Translations under genes and position numbers: made by a program
Notes under the pieces: generated by a model
Databases searched by the model: none
What the model saw: only the letters and a program-made list of their open reading frames with translations
What the model was told of the DNA's origin: nothing
Source of the DNA: Acetobacteraceae bacterium
GTDB lineage: Bacteria; Pseudomonadota; Alphaproteobacteria; Acetobacterales; Acetobacteraceae
DNA length: 64,000 nt
NCBI GenBank assembly: GCA_947371015.1
Contig: CANBNK010000007.1
Span: 1-64,000 of the forward strand
Direction of reading: 5' to 3'
In this document: positions 44,935 to 53,359 of the stretch, one piece after another
Position numbering within the stretch: the stretch's first letter is position 1
Layout: every line of letters starts with the position of its first letter

Positions 44935-47433
44935 ATGGACCTGCCCAACCTGCCCAAGGATCTTCCCGTTGTCGAAGCCCTGCCGGCGCTGACCGCTGCG
45001 CTGCGGGAGGGCAGCAACGCCGTGCTGATCGCCCCACCCGGCGCCGGCAAGACCACGCTGGTGCCGCTGGTGCTGCGGGACGAGCCTTGGGCGGCCGGGC
45101 AGAAGATCGTGGTGCTGGAACCCCGGCGTGTCGCCGCCCGCGCCGCCGCCCGGCGCATGGCGGATTTGTGCGGGGAGGCGCTGGGCGAAAGCATCGGCCT
45201 GGCCACCAGGCTGGACCGCGTGGCGGGCCCCGGCATGCGGGTGGAGGTCATCACCGAAGGGCTGCTGGTGCGCCGGCTGCAATCCGACCCGGGGCTGGAG
45301 GGTGTCGCCGCGGTGATCCTGGACGAGGCGCATGAGCGCAACCTGGACACCGACCTGGCGCTGGCGCTGTGCCTGGATTTGCAACGGGAGCTGCGGCCAG
45401 AGCTGCGGCTGCTGGCGATGTCCGCCACGCTGGATGGCGGTGTCTTCGCCACGCTGATGCGGCGCGGTGCCGGCGAGACCGAGCCGGCGCCGGTGGTGGA
45501 GAGCCTCGGCCGGGCGTACCCGGTGGCGCTGGAATACCGGCTGCGCGACCTGAAGGAGATGCGCGAGCTGCCGGACGCGATGGCAACGGCCATCCGTGGC
45601 GCGCTGCGCGACCACCCCGGCGACGTGCTGGCCTTCCTGCCCGGCTGGAGCGAGATCCGCCGCACCGCCGAGCGGCTGGACGGCGTGGAGGCAGAAATCC
45701 TGCCGCTGCATGGCGAGATGCCGCCGGCCGAGCAGGACCGCGCGCTCGGGCCTTCATCTCGGAGAAAAGTGGTGCTGGCGACCAGCATCGCCGAGACCTC
45801 GCTGACCGTGCCCGGCGTGCGGATCGTGGTGGATGGCGGCTTTCGGCGCACCCCGCAGCTGGATGCGGCGACCGGGCTTTCCCGCCTGGTCACCGTCCGC
45901 ATCTCCAAGGCCGCCGCCGAGCAGCGCGCCGGCCGCGCCGGCCGGCAGGGGCCGGGCGTGGCGGTGCGGCTGTGGAGTGAGGCACTGCATCGCGGCCTTG
46001 CCCCGCAGGACCGGCCGGAGATGCTGGAGGCCGAACTCTCCGGCCTGGCGCTGGACTTGGCGGCCTGGGGGACGGAGCCCGGAGCGCTGGCCTTCCTCGA
46101 CCCGCCGCCGCTGCGCACCTTCCAGGTGGCGCGCGCCCTGCTGGCGGAGCTGGACGCGCTGGACGATACCGGCCGCGTCACCGCCATGGGCCGGCGCATG
46201 GCGCGGATGGGCACCCACCCCCGGCTGGCGCGCATGCTGCTGGCGGCGGAGAGCGAGGGCGAGAAGGCGCTGGCTGCCGACCTGGCGGCGCTGCTGGAGG
46301 AACGCGACCCGATACGGGGACGCGAGGCACCCAGCGACATCCAGCTGCGGTTGGACCTGCTGCATGGGCATGGGTCTGCGGAAGCGGACAGGGGTGCCAT
46401 CCATCGCATTCGCCGCGCTGCCAGCCTGCATCGGCGCCGGCTGGGCGTGCATGGCAATACCGAAGCCGAGGGCGATGCCGGGGCGCTGTTGGCGGCCGGC
46501 TTCCCCGACCGCATCGCGGCGCGGCGCGGGGTGATGGCCGGTGCCTTCCGCATGGCCAGCGGCCAGGGCGCCCGGCTTTCGGCGGCCGACCCGCTCGGTC
46601 GCCAGGCGCTGCTGGCGGTGGCGGACCTGGAATTGCAGGGCACCGAGGCGCGCATTCGCATGGCGGCGCCGCTGGACCGGGCGGTGCTGGAGGCCCGCTT
46701 CCCGACGCGCTTCGTGCGCGAGGAAGGCGCCGCCTTCGACGCCCGGGCCGGGGCGGTGCAGAGCCGCCGGCGGCTCCGCTTCGGCCCGCTGGTGCTGGAG
46801 GAGAGCACCATCCCCCACGCCGACCCGGCGGCGGTGGCGGCGGCGCTGGCCGCGGCGGTGGCCGAACGCGGCTTGCGCGATCTGCCCTGGAACGACGGCG
46901 CGCGGCAGGTGCAGGCGCGGATCGGCTGGCTTCGGCGAGTGGAGGGCGAGGAATGGCCCGACCTGGCCGAAGCCGCCTTGCTGGTCGGCGTGCAGGAATG
47001 GCTGGCGCCGCACCTAAACGGGATGACCAGGCTGAGTGAGCTGAGCGGGCTGAACCTGACCGACATCCTGCTCGGCGCCTTGCCGTGGGAGCGGCGCCAG
47101 CGGCTGGACAAGGCGTTGCCCACGCGGTTGCCGCTGCTGGTCGGCCGCAGCGCCGGCATCGATTACGCGCGCGAAACGCCGACCTTGGAGGCACGTGCGC
47201 AGCATCTCTACGGGCTGGCGACACTACCAAAACTGGCGGAGGGGCGGGTGCCGCTGCAGGTCTCGCTGCTTTCCCCGGCCGGGCGGCCCATCGCCATCAC
47301 GGGCGACCTCGGGGCGTTCTGGAAGGCGGGCTGGCTGGATGCGCGCAAGGATATGCGCGGACGCTACCCCAAGCATGACTGGCCCGAGGACCCCGCCACC
47401 GCCACACCGCCGCCGGAGCGCGTGCGGCGTTGA
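44935..47433 (+). CDS. hrpB: ATP-dependent helicase HrpB
   Basis: 832-aa DEAH-box helicase. Walker A is APPGAGKTTLVPLVL, Walker B is LDEAHERNLDTDLAL, motif III is LLAMSATLDGG, and the C-domain motif is VLATSIAETSLTVPG followed by RAGRAGRQGPGVAVRLW. The C-terminal HrpB-specific region ends KHDWPEDPATATPPP. Standard length; RNA target unknown. Confidence 0.96.
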   Translation: MDLPNLPKDLPVVEALPALTAALREGSNAVLIAPPGAGKTTLVPLVLRDEPWAAGQKIVVLEPRRVAARAAARRMADLCGEALGESIGLATRLDRVAGPGMRVEVITEGLLVRRLQSDPGLEGVAAVILDEAHERNLDTDLALALCLDLQRELRPELRLLAMSATLDGGVFATLMRRGAGETEPAPVVESLGRAYPVALEYRLRDLKEMRELPDAMATAIRGALRDHPGDVLAFLPGWSEIRRTAERLDGVEAEILPLHGEMPPAEQDRALGPSSRRKVVLATSIAETSLTVPGVRIVVDGGFRRTPQLDAATGLSRLVTVRISKAAAEQRAGRAGRQGPGVAVRLWSEALHRGLAPQDRPEMLEAELSGLALDLAAWGTEPGALAFLDPPPLRTFQVARALLAELDALDDTGRVTAMGRRMARMGTHPRLARMLLAAESEGEKALAADLAALLEERDPIRGREAPSDIQLRLDLLHGHGSAEADRGAIHRIRRAASLHRRRLGVHGNTEAEGDAGALLAAGFPDRIAARRGVMAGAFRMASGQGARLSAADPLGRQALLAVADLELQGTEARIRMAAPLDRAVLEARFPTRFVREEGAAFDARAGAVQSRRRLRFGPLVLEESTIPHADPAAVAAALAAAVAERGLRDLPWNDGARQVQARIGWLRRVEGEEWPDLAEAALLVGVQEWLAPHLNGMTRLSELSGLNLTDILLGALPWERRQRLDKALPTRLPLLVGRSAGIDYARETPTLEARAQHLYGLATLPKLAEGRVPLQVSLLSPAGRPIAITGDLGAFWKAGWLDARKDMRGRYPKHDWPEDPATATPPPERVRR

Positions 47434-47492
47434 AGGAACCATGCGCCCGCCCCAATTCTTCTCCCCGACCTGATGTCAGGAACCGCCTGCCC

Positions 47493-48596
47493 ATGCCCCC
47501 CTCGTTGAACCGTCGCGGCCTCGGTCTTGGGCTGCTCGGCCTTTCCGTCGCCGGCTGCGCGCAACAGCCGGTGCCGGCGGTGGCGCAGCGCGGCGCTGCC
47601 TTCCTGCCGGATTTCGCCGACCTGGCGGACCGGGTGCTGCCGGCCGTGGTGAACATCGCCGTCACGTCGGAGCAGTCCGGCGAAATGCCGCAGGAGTTGC
47701 GCGGCACGCCCTATGAGCGGCTGTTCCGCAACCGCCGCCGGCAGGAAGTGGCCGGCGCCGGCTCCGGCTTCATCGTCGATCCCGCGGGCTTCGTCGTCTC
47801 CAACAACCATGTGGTCGGCAATGCCACGCGGGTGGTGGTCGCGTTGCAGGATGGCACCGAGCTACCGGCGCGGATTGTCGCCTTGGACGAAGCGACCGAC
47901 CTGGCGCTGCTGAAGGTGGAAAGCCGTACCCCCTTGCCCTCGGTGCCCTGGGGCAACTCGGCGGCGATGCGCGTGGGCAATTGGGTGCTAGCGGCGGGCA
48001 ATCCGTTCCGGCTGGGCGGCACCGTCACGGTTGGCATCGTCTCGGCGCGCGGGCGGGATATCGGCGTCGGACCTTTCGACGATTTCATCCAGACCGACGC
48101 GGCGGTGAACCCGGGCAACTCCGGTGGCCCGCTGTTTAACACCGCCGGCGAGGTCATTGGCATCAACACCGCGATCTATTCGCCGACCGGCGCCTATGCC
48201 GGGATCAGCTTCGCCACGCCGTCCGATATCGCCCGCCCGGTGATCGACGCGCTGATGCATGGCGGCAGGGTGGAGCGCGGCTGGCTGGGCGTTTCGGTGC
48301 GCGACCAGGCTGCCCAGGAGGGCAATGCCCCGGGCCGCGGCGTGTTGGTGGCTGGCGTCGAGCGCGGCAGCCCCGCGGCGCGGGCCGGGCTGAAGCTCGG
48401 CGACACCGTGTTGGCGATCAATGGCGAAAGGGTGGATAGCTCGCGCATCCTGGTGCGTGCCGTGGCAGCGGTGGCGCCGGGGCAGACGGTGCGGGTGACG
48501 TTGCTGCGCGACGGCCGGCCGCAGGAGATAGCGGTGCAGGCAGGCCGGCGGCCGGCGACGGCAGGCGCCGGGGCCGGCGCTGGGCGGATCGAGTGA
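47493..48596 (+). CDS. DegP/HtrA-like serine protease lipoprotein with one PDZ
   Basis: 367 aa. The N-terminus MPPSLNRRGLGLGLLGLSVAGC ends in a lipobox (Cys22), so it is probably membrane-anchored. Trypsin-like triad: His106 (SNNHVVGN), Asp136 (EATDLALLK), Ser210 (NPGNSGGPL). One PDZ domain follows (RGWLGVSV...GDTVLAINGERV). ATG 47493 is preferred over the TTG at 47430 because it begins the signal sequence. Likely envelope quality control; a two-component pair follows after 119 bp. Confidence 0.92.
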   Translation: MPPSLNRRGLGLGLLGLSVAGCAQQPVPAVAQRGAAFLPDFADLADRVLPAVVNIAVTSEQSGEMPQELRGTPYERLFRNRRRQEVAGAGSGFIVDPAGFVVSNNHVVGNATRVVVALQDGTELPARIVALDEATDLALLKVESRTPLPSVPWGNSAAMRVGNWVLAAGNPFRLGGTVTVGIVSARGRDIGVGPFDDFIQTDAAVNPGNSGGPLFNTAGEVIGINTAIYSPTGAYAGISFATPSDIARPVIDALMHGGRVERGWLGVSVRDQAAQEGNAPGRGVLVAGVERGSPAARAGLKLGDTVLAINGERVDSSRILVRAVAAVAPGQTVRVTLLRDGRPQEIAVQAGRRPATAGAGAGAGRIE

Positions 48597-48715
48597 GGCG
48601 GCTGCAAGCCTGTGCTACCTTAGGGCAAATTAACGTCGGCGGCGGCCCCCAGCTTGTAGGATAGGCCGCCGACTCGCCTGGAAATGAGGCCGCTCAAGGG
48701 CCGAAGGAGACATAT

Positions 48716-49396
48716 ATGCGCATCCTGCTGGTGGAAGACGATGCCGAGGTGGCGCGCTTCGTCCGCAAGGGGCTGCAGGAGGCCGGGCATACGGTGGAAC
48801 ACGCCGGCAATGGCCGGGACGGGCTGTTCCTGGCGGCGTCCGAGCAATTCGACCTGCTGGTGCTGGACCGCATGCTGCCGGGCGGCGTGGATGGCGTGCG
48901 CTTGGTGGAGACGCTGCGCAGCCAGGGCAACCGCACCCCGGTGCTGTTCCTCTCCGCCCTGTCCGGCGTAGATGAGCGGGTGAAGGGCCTGAAGGCCGGG
49001 GGCGACGACTATCTCACCAAGCCCTTCGCCTTCGCCGAGCTGCTGGCCCGGGTGGAAGCATTGGGGCGGCGCCCGTCGGTCGATGCGCCGGCCACCAAGC
49101 TGCGCGTTGCCGATCTGGAACTGGACCTGCTCAGCCGTATCGTCACCCGCGGCGCCAAGCGGATCGACATTCAGCCGCGTGAGTTCCGCCTGCTGGAGCA
49201 TCTGATGCGCCATGCCGGCCAGGTGGTGACGCGGACCATGCTGCTGGAGAAGGTTTGGGACTACCACTTCGACCCGCAGACCAACGTGATCGACGTGCAT
49301 GTCAGCCGGCTGCGGCAGAAGATCGACAAGGGCTTCGACAAGCCGCTGATCCATACCGTGCGCAACGCCGGCTACATGATACGGGCGGAACCGTAG
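48716..49396 (+). CDS. OmpR-family response regulator
   Basis: 226 aa: receiver domain with acidic pair EDD near residue 8, phosphoacceptor Asp51 (LVLDRMLPGG), Ser80 and Lys102 (DDYLTKPFAF), then a winged-helix domain (PREFRLLEHLMRHAG...NVIDVHVSRLRQKID). AAGGAGA precedes the ATG at good spacing. Sequence resembles the CusR/TctD branch. The sensor kinase follows after 13 bp. Confidence 0.95.
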   Translation: MRILLVEDDAEVARFVRKGLQEAGHTVEHAGNGRDGLFLAASEQFDLLVLDRMLPGGVDGVRLVETLRSQGNRTPVLFLSALSGVDERVKGLKAGGDDYLTKPFAFAELLARVEALGRRPSVDAPATKLRVADLELDLLSRIVTRGAKRIDIQPREFRLLEHLMRHAGQVVTRTMLLEKVWDYHFDPQTNVIDVHVSRLRQKIDKGFDKPLIHTVRNAGYMIRAEP

Positions 49397-49409
49397 CGGC
49401 GCGGCCGGC

Positions 49410-50840
49410 GTGACCAGTGCCAGCCCGGCGACGCCGATCCTTCGCCCGCCACGGCTGCTGGCCAGCGCCGGCTTCCGCTTCGCCGTGCTGTTCGCCGCCA
49501 TGTTCAGCGTTGCCGCCATCGCCATGGTCGCCGTGCTGTGGTGGGCCACCGCCATTGCCTTGGACCGGCAGACTGACGCCGCCATCCGCGCCGACGCCAT
49601 CGCGCTGACCGAACGCTGGCGCGAAGCCGGGGCGGCCGGGTTGGCTGAGGCGATCGAGGACCGCATCACGGTGGATGTGGAGAACGAGAGCATCTACCTG
49701 CTGCGCCAGGTGACAGACGCTGTCCCGATGCAGCGGCTGGCCGGCAACCTGGAGGACTGGCCCGCCGATACGCCGGCCGATGGCGCCTGGTTCCGCACCC
49801 GCGTAACGCATGACAACAACACCAGCCAGGCCCGGCTGCACCGGCTGGACCTGCCCGGGCTGCAACTGTTGATCGGTCGGGACGAGGACCAGCGGGTGGA
49901 GTTGCGCCGGCTGCTGACCGAGGGCGTGGTCTATGCCTCCGGCGCCGTGGTGCTGTTCGCGCTGGCCGGGGCCTGGCTGATCCGCCGCGCGCTGCAACGC
50001 CGGCTGGGCGCGGCGTTCGAGACCTCCATCGCCATCGCCGGTGGCGACCTGGCGCATCGCGTGCCGCTTTCCGGCCGGGATGACGAGTTCGACCGGCTGG
50101 CGCAGACGCTGAATACCATGCTTGACCGCATCGCCACGCTGATGGCGGGGGTGCGCGGCGTCTCGGACGCCATTGCGCACGACCTGCGCACTCCGATCGC
50201 CCGTGCCCGCGCCAAGCTTGAGGAGGCGCTGGCCAGCGCGCCGCCGGCCCGCACCGCCGAGGGTGAGGCGCTGCGCGCGGCGGTGGAACAGGGCATTGCC
50301 GACCTGGACAATATCAGCCGGATCTTCCAGGCGCTGCTGCGTATCGCGGAAGCCGAGGCGGGTGCGCGCCGCGCCGCCTTCGCGCCCTTCGACATGGTGC
50401 CGGTGCTGGCCGACGCGGCGGAGTTCTACGCCGTGGCGGCGGAGGCGCGCGGCCAGGTGCTGGAGACCGCGTTGCCCGAGCGCCTGCCACTGGTGGGCGA
50501 CCGCGATCTGCTGCTGCAGGCGGTGGCCAACCTGTTGGACAACGCCATCAAGTTCACCCCGCCCGGTGGCACCATCCGGCTGGCGGCGGCGATGGAGGAG
50601 CATGGCGTCGCCATCACCGTCAGCGACAACGGCCCCGGCATGCCCGCCGAGGACCGCAGCCACGCCGGGGAGCGCTTCTTCCGCGCCGACAAGGCTCGCG
50701 CCACGCCGGGCAGTGGCCTCGGGCTTTCGCTGGTGCAGGCCATGGCGCATCTGCATGGCGGGGAACTGGTGCTGGCGGATGCCGAGCCGGGCCTGGACCC
50801 GCCGGGGCTGGCAGCGGTGTTGCGGCTGCCGCGACCCTAG
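49410..50840 (+). CDS. Sensor histidine kinase
   Basis: 476 aa from GTG. Two membrane helices (about 22-48 and 174-192) flank a roughly 125-residue periplasmic sensor. A HAMP-like linker is followed by the HisKA motif SDAIAHDLRTPIARAR (phospho-His257) and the ATPase with N-box NLLDNAIKFTPPGG, DNGPGMP and GSGLGLSLVQAM. Cognate to the upstream regulator. The TAG stop lies within the CTAG opening repeat R5. Confidence 0.95.
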   Translation: MTSASPATPILRPPRLLASAGFRFAVLFAAMFSVAAIAMVAVLWWATAIALDRQTDAAIRADAIALTERWREAGAAGLAEAIEDRITVDVENESIYLLRQVTDAVPMQRLAGNLEDWPADTPADGAWFRTRVTHDNNTSQARLHRLDLPGLQLLIGRDEDQRVELRRLLTEGVVYASGAVVLFALAGAWLIRRALQRRLGAAFETSIAIAGGDLAHRVPLSGRDDEFDRLAQTLNTMLDRIATLMAGVRGVSDAIAHDLRTPIARARAKLEEALASAPPARTAEGEALRAAVEQGIADLDNISRIFQALLRIAEAEAGARRAAFAPFDMVPVLADAAEFYAVAAEARGQVLETALPERLPLVGDRDLLLQAVANLLDNAIKFTPPGGTIRLAAAMEEHGVAITVSDNGPGMPAEDRSHAGERFFRADKARATPGSGLGLSLVQAMAHLHGGELVLADAEPGLDPPGLAAVLRLPRP

Positions 50841-50942
50841 AGTCTGATCGTCGCCGGTGGAATCACCGGCGACGTGAATCAGCCGCACAAACAAAAGGCT
50901 AGAGTCGGTCAGATGCTTCCATGAGCGTCTGACAGACTCTAG
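50837..50942 (+). repeat. CTAG-bounded bipartite repeat, copy R5
   Basis: 106 bp, CTAG at both ends and once inside. Half 1 is a perfect hairpin CGTCGCCGGTG-GAAT-CACCGGCGACG; half 2 is CTAGAGTC...GACTCTAG; an A-rich ACAAACAAAAGG joins them. It includes the kinase stop codon and stands at the downstream side of the exosortase module, inverted relative to R6. Confidence 0.85.
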
Positions 50943-50955
50943 GGCCGGGCGAGGG

Positions 50956-51435
50956 TCAGTCGAAGACGCCCCGCAGGTCCAGCCCTGCGCAGTGCTGGGG
51001 CGGCCCCTTGCCAACGAAGGCCAGGGTGAAGCCTGGAGCCGGACCGCCGCCGAGCCGCTGGCGCAGCGCCTGCCAGGGTGCGGCAAGCCGGTCCAACGGG
51101 GCGGTCGGCAGTACCCTGGTGCCGGCTTCGGTCAGGAAGACCGCTGCGGGGCCCCAGTTGAATTGAACCAGGGCCGCCAATGACGGGTCCGGTGGCAGAA
51201 CCAGGCTGGCCAGGACGCAGAGGCCGCGGCCATGGCGCCGGGCGGTCAGCGAGCCATCGGCCAGCAGCGGCTGGTCTTCCAGGCGCTGCCAGCCCTGGCG
51301 CTCCAGCGCCGTGCTCAGCCGGGCAACGGCGGCGGCCTCCTGGTGGATGGGCACCTGGCCGAAGTGCAGCAAGCGCAGGCCGAGAACCAGGCCGAACCAG
51401 AGCAGCAGCAGGGCAACGGTGGCGCGGCTACGCAT
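50956..51435 (-). CDS. Exosortase-associated single-span protein (EpsI-like position), unknown
   Basis: 159 aa: one N-terminal helix (VALLLLWFGLVLGLRLL) and an extracytoplasmic domain of about 130 residues with two Cys (GRGLCVLASL and GPPQHCAGLDL). It starts 8 bp inside the end of the exosortase gene, so translation is coupled. EpsI-type partner proteins commonly accompany exosortases, but similarity to EpsI itself is not clear by eye. I therefore give only a contextual assignment. Confidence 0.7.
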   Translation of the reverse strand: MRSRATVALLLLWFGLVLGLRLLHFGQVPIHQEAAAVARLSTALERQGWQRLEDQPLLADGSLTARRHGRGLCVLASLVLPPDPSLAALVQFNWGPAAVFLTEAGTRVLPTAPLDRLAAPWQALRQRLGGGPAPGFTLAFVGKGPPQHCAGLDLRGVFD

Positions 51436-52252
51436 GGTCACTGGCGGCGTCGGCGGCCAGCTGAATGGCGCCGGCGGCGGCCAGGCCGAACAGGTTGGCG
51501 CCAACCAGCCCATGCCCCCAGGCAAAGCTGGCCGGCGACCAGGCCAGCAGCCCAAGTCGCAGCAGGTTGATCGCGGCCAGCACGAGCACCAGGCCCGCCA
51601 GCGCCACCACGGTGCGGCGCGCCGTGGATGCGCCCTGGTGCATCAGCAGGAAGCACAGGATGGCGAGGGGCAGGGTCTGGCCGAGCGAGCAGCCGGGCAG
51701 GATGACGATGCCATGGCCGCCGGGCATGCGGAGCTGATGGCCGAGGCGCATCAAGCCTGGCTCGGCGAGCGAGAGCAGGGCGTGGGTAGTCCAGGCTTCG
51801 GCATCGATCAACGGGCCGCCGAAGGCCGGCTGGCCATAGCGTAGCCAGAGCAGGTTGGCGCCGAGCGCTGCCATGCTGAGCGCGCCCAGGCGGGCAGCGC
51901 CGCGGCTTTCCCAGGCGAGGATGCCACCGAAGCCGACCAGTAGCAGGGCGGCCAGCAGAGTGGAGGGCAGCAGCATGCCAGCGGCAAACACCCAGGCCGC
52001 CGGGCCGGCCAGGCCACCGCCGCCAGCCTGACCCAGGGCGCCGCCTCGCCAGAGCGCCCCCAGGGCCAGCCATAGGGCCAGCAACTCCAGCGGGCCGGGG
52101 CTGGCCGATTCGAGCAGCCCCGCGGGGCCATCGGCCCGCCAGGTGAGGATGGCGCTGCCGGCCTGCATGTTGAGCCAGCCGCCGAACAACAGCAGCGCGG
52201 CCACGCGGCCCCACGGCAGCATGGGGGCCCGGCTGGCAGCGGTGGTGCTCAT
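51428..52252 (-). CDS. Exosortase/archaeosortase family membrane protease-transpeptidase
   Basis: 274 aa with about 8 helices. The predicted triad is Cys188 (VILPGCSLGQTLPLAI), Arg232 (INLLRLGLLAW) and His247 (WGHGLVGANLFG). This matches the exosortase order C-S-G...N-x-x-R...H-x-x-x-G. Exosortases cleave C-terminal sorting signals of secreted proteins and probably join them to a membrane or glycan acceptor. ATG 52250-52252 overlaps the stop of the substrate gene (ATGA). The N-terminal extension of the longer open frame belongs to the substrate gene in another frame. Confidence 0.85.
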   Translation of the reverse strand: MSTTAASRAPMLPWGRVAALLLFGGWLNMQAGSAILTWRADGPAGLLESASPGPLELLALWLALGALWRGGALGQAGGGGLAGPAAWVFAAGMLLPSTLLAALLLVGFGGILAWESRGAARLGALSMAALGANLLWLRYGQPAFGGPLIDAEAWTTHALLSLAEPGLMRLGHQLRMPGGHGIVILPGCSLGQTLPLAILCFLLMHQGASTARRTVVALAGLVLVLAAINLLRLGLLAWSPASFAWGHGLVGANLFGLAAAGAIQLAADAASDHA

Positions 52253-53019
52253 GCCGTGGCCGGGCGGCGGCGGCGGCGCAGCGCGCCGACCAGCAAGGCC
52301 AGCAGCGGCGATGCGGCAATCGGTGCGGCGTTGACCGGCACCGCGACGGCACTGGGCTTGCCGGTGTCGCCGGCCGCCACGACAGCCGCCGGAGTGATCG
52401 CCTGGGTGGCGGTGGAAAAGGCCACCACGTTGAACTCGAAGGCCGGGTTGCTGCTGGTGAAGACCACGCTGTCGAAGCCGGACTTGGCGCCGAAGTTGAG
52501 GTTGACCCAGTAGCTGTTGGTGCCGTCTCGCGCCCCGTTCGGGTTGGTGGTGACGGTCTTGCCGGTCAGCTGCTCGACCAACGTGTCGCCCTGGTAGAAG
52601 CTCAGGGTATTGTAGCTGTCGACCGAGCCCCATTGGACGCCGAAATACTGCTGTCGCGTCGAATACCCGACAGTGATGCCGCCCTTGGGCTCGGCGGCGA
52701 AGTAGTTGCCGGTGGTGGGACCGCTGGCGGTATAGGGCGCGGCGGTGACACCGGCGACATTGCCCGAATAGATCCCCGAGGTGCCGGTATAGCTGATGGT
52801 GCCGGCATTGGCGCCGTCGCCAAAGCTGACCGGCTGGCTGCTGACCAGGCCATTGGTGCCACTGCTGCCAAGGTCCAGCACGCTGACGGTGCTGGACTGC
52901 GCCACGGTGGTCAGGCTGGTGGAGATGGTGACGTTGGGGGCCAGGACCTGGGCGCCGGCCGGGGCCGCCACCAGTCCACAGGTCCAGGCCGCCAGACCGC
53001 CGGCAAGAAAGCGTTGCAT
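52249..53019 (-). CDS. Secreted exosortase substrate with C-terminal sorting signal
   Basis: 256 aa with a signal peptide (ending APAGAQ) and a preceding GGAG ribosome-binding site. The mature part is Gly/Ser/Thr/Asn-rich and beta-like, resembling PEP-CTERM surface proteins (e.g. QQYFGVQWGSVDSYNTLSFY). The C-terminus is tripartite: AVPVN at about 226-230, a hydrophobic stretch 231-247, then five Arg (248-252). This is the layout of an exosortase signal but with VPVN in place of PEP. First gene of the coupled three-gene operon. Confidence 0.85.
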   Translation of the reverse strand: MQRFLAGGLAAWTCGLVAAPAGAQVLAPNVTISTSLTTVAQSSTVSVLDLGSSGTNGLVSSQPVSFGDGANAGTISYTGTSGIYSGNVAGVTAAPYTASGPTTGNYFAAEPKGGITVGYSTRQQYFGVQWGSVDSYNTLSFYQGDTLVEQLTGKTVTTNPNGARDGTNSYWVNLNFGAKSGFDSVVFTSSNPAFEFNVVAFSTATQAITPAAVVAAGDTGKPSAVAVPVNAAPIAASPLLALLVGALRRRRRPATA

Positions 53020-53132
53020 TATCTACTCCGACAAAAGATCCGCCGCGTTCAGGCAAATCCAAGGCCGGCAAAATGCGAGGCGTTTTGCCCGGCACACTCC
53101 TACCGAGCGACCGAAGGACGACCTTACGTCCG

Positions 53133-53238
53133 CCAGAGTCTGTCAGGCGCAGACAGAAGCGCCCGACAGACTCTAGCTCATTGTTTTGTCGTGTGATTCA
53201 CGTCTTCGGCGATTCCGCCTGCGACGATCACATTCTAG
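53133..53238 (-). repeat. CTAG-bounded bipartite repeat, copy R6
   Basis: 106 bp, reverse orientation relative to R5 and about three quarters identical to its reverse complement by eye. Shared blocks: AGAGTCTGTCAG, GACTCTAG, TGATTCACGTC and GCGACGATCA. It lies about 114 bp upstream of the exosortase substrate gene. It shares its terminal CTAG with the next element. With that element it fills most of the 340-bp gene-free stretch 53020-53359. Confidence 0.85.
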
Positions 53239-53356
53239 TGTCCTGATTCCGAAGTCCTGCGGCCTTCGTTATCCGGCCACTAGCCTTTGTTTTCAGTGGC
53301 CTGCTTATCCGCTGCGTTCGTGGATAAACCCACGAACTTCGCGGGCAGGACACTAG
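53235..53356. repeat. 122-bp element with 11-bp perfect terminal inverted repeats
   Basis: Ends CTAGTGTCCTG (53235-53245) and CAGGACACTAG (53346-53356). Inner hairpins are GGCCACT/AGTGGCC and TTCGTGG/CCACGAA. It begins and ends with CTAG and has a CTAG inside, followed by CCTTTGTTTT, so it looks like a distant relative of the R family. It has no coding capacity. Confidence 0.75.
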
Positions 53357-53359
53357 CTA

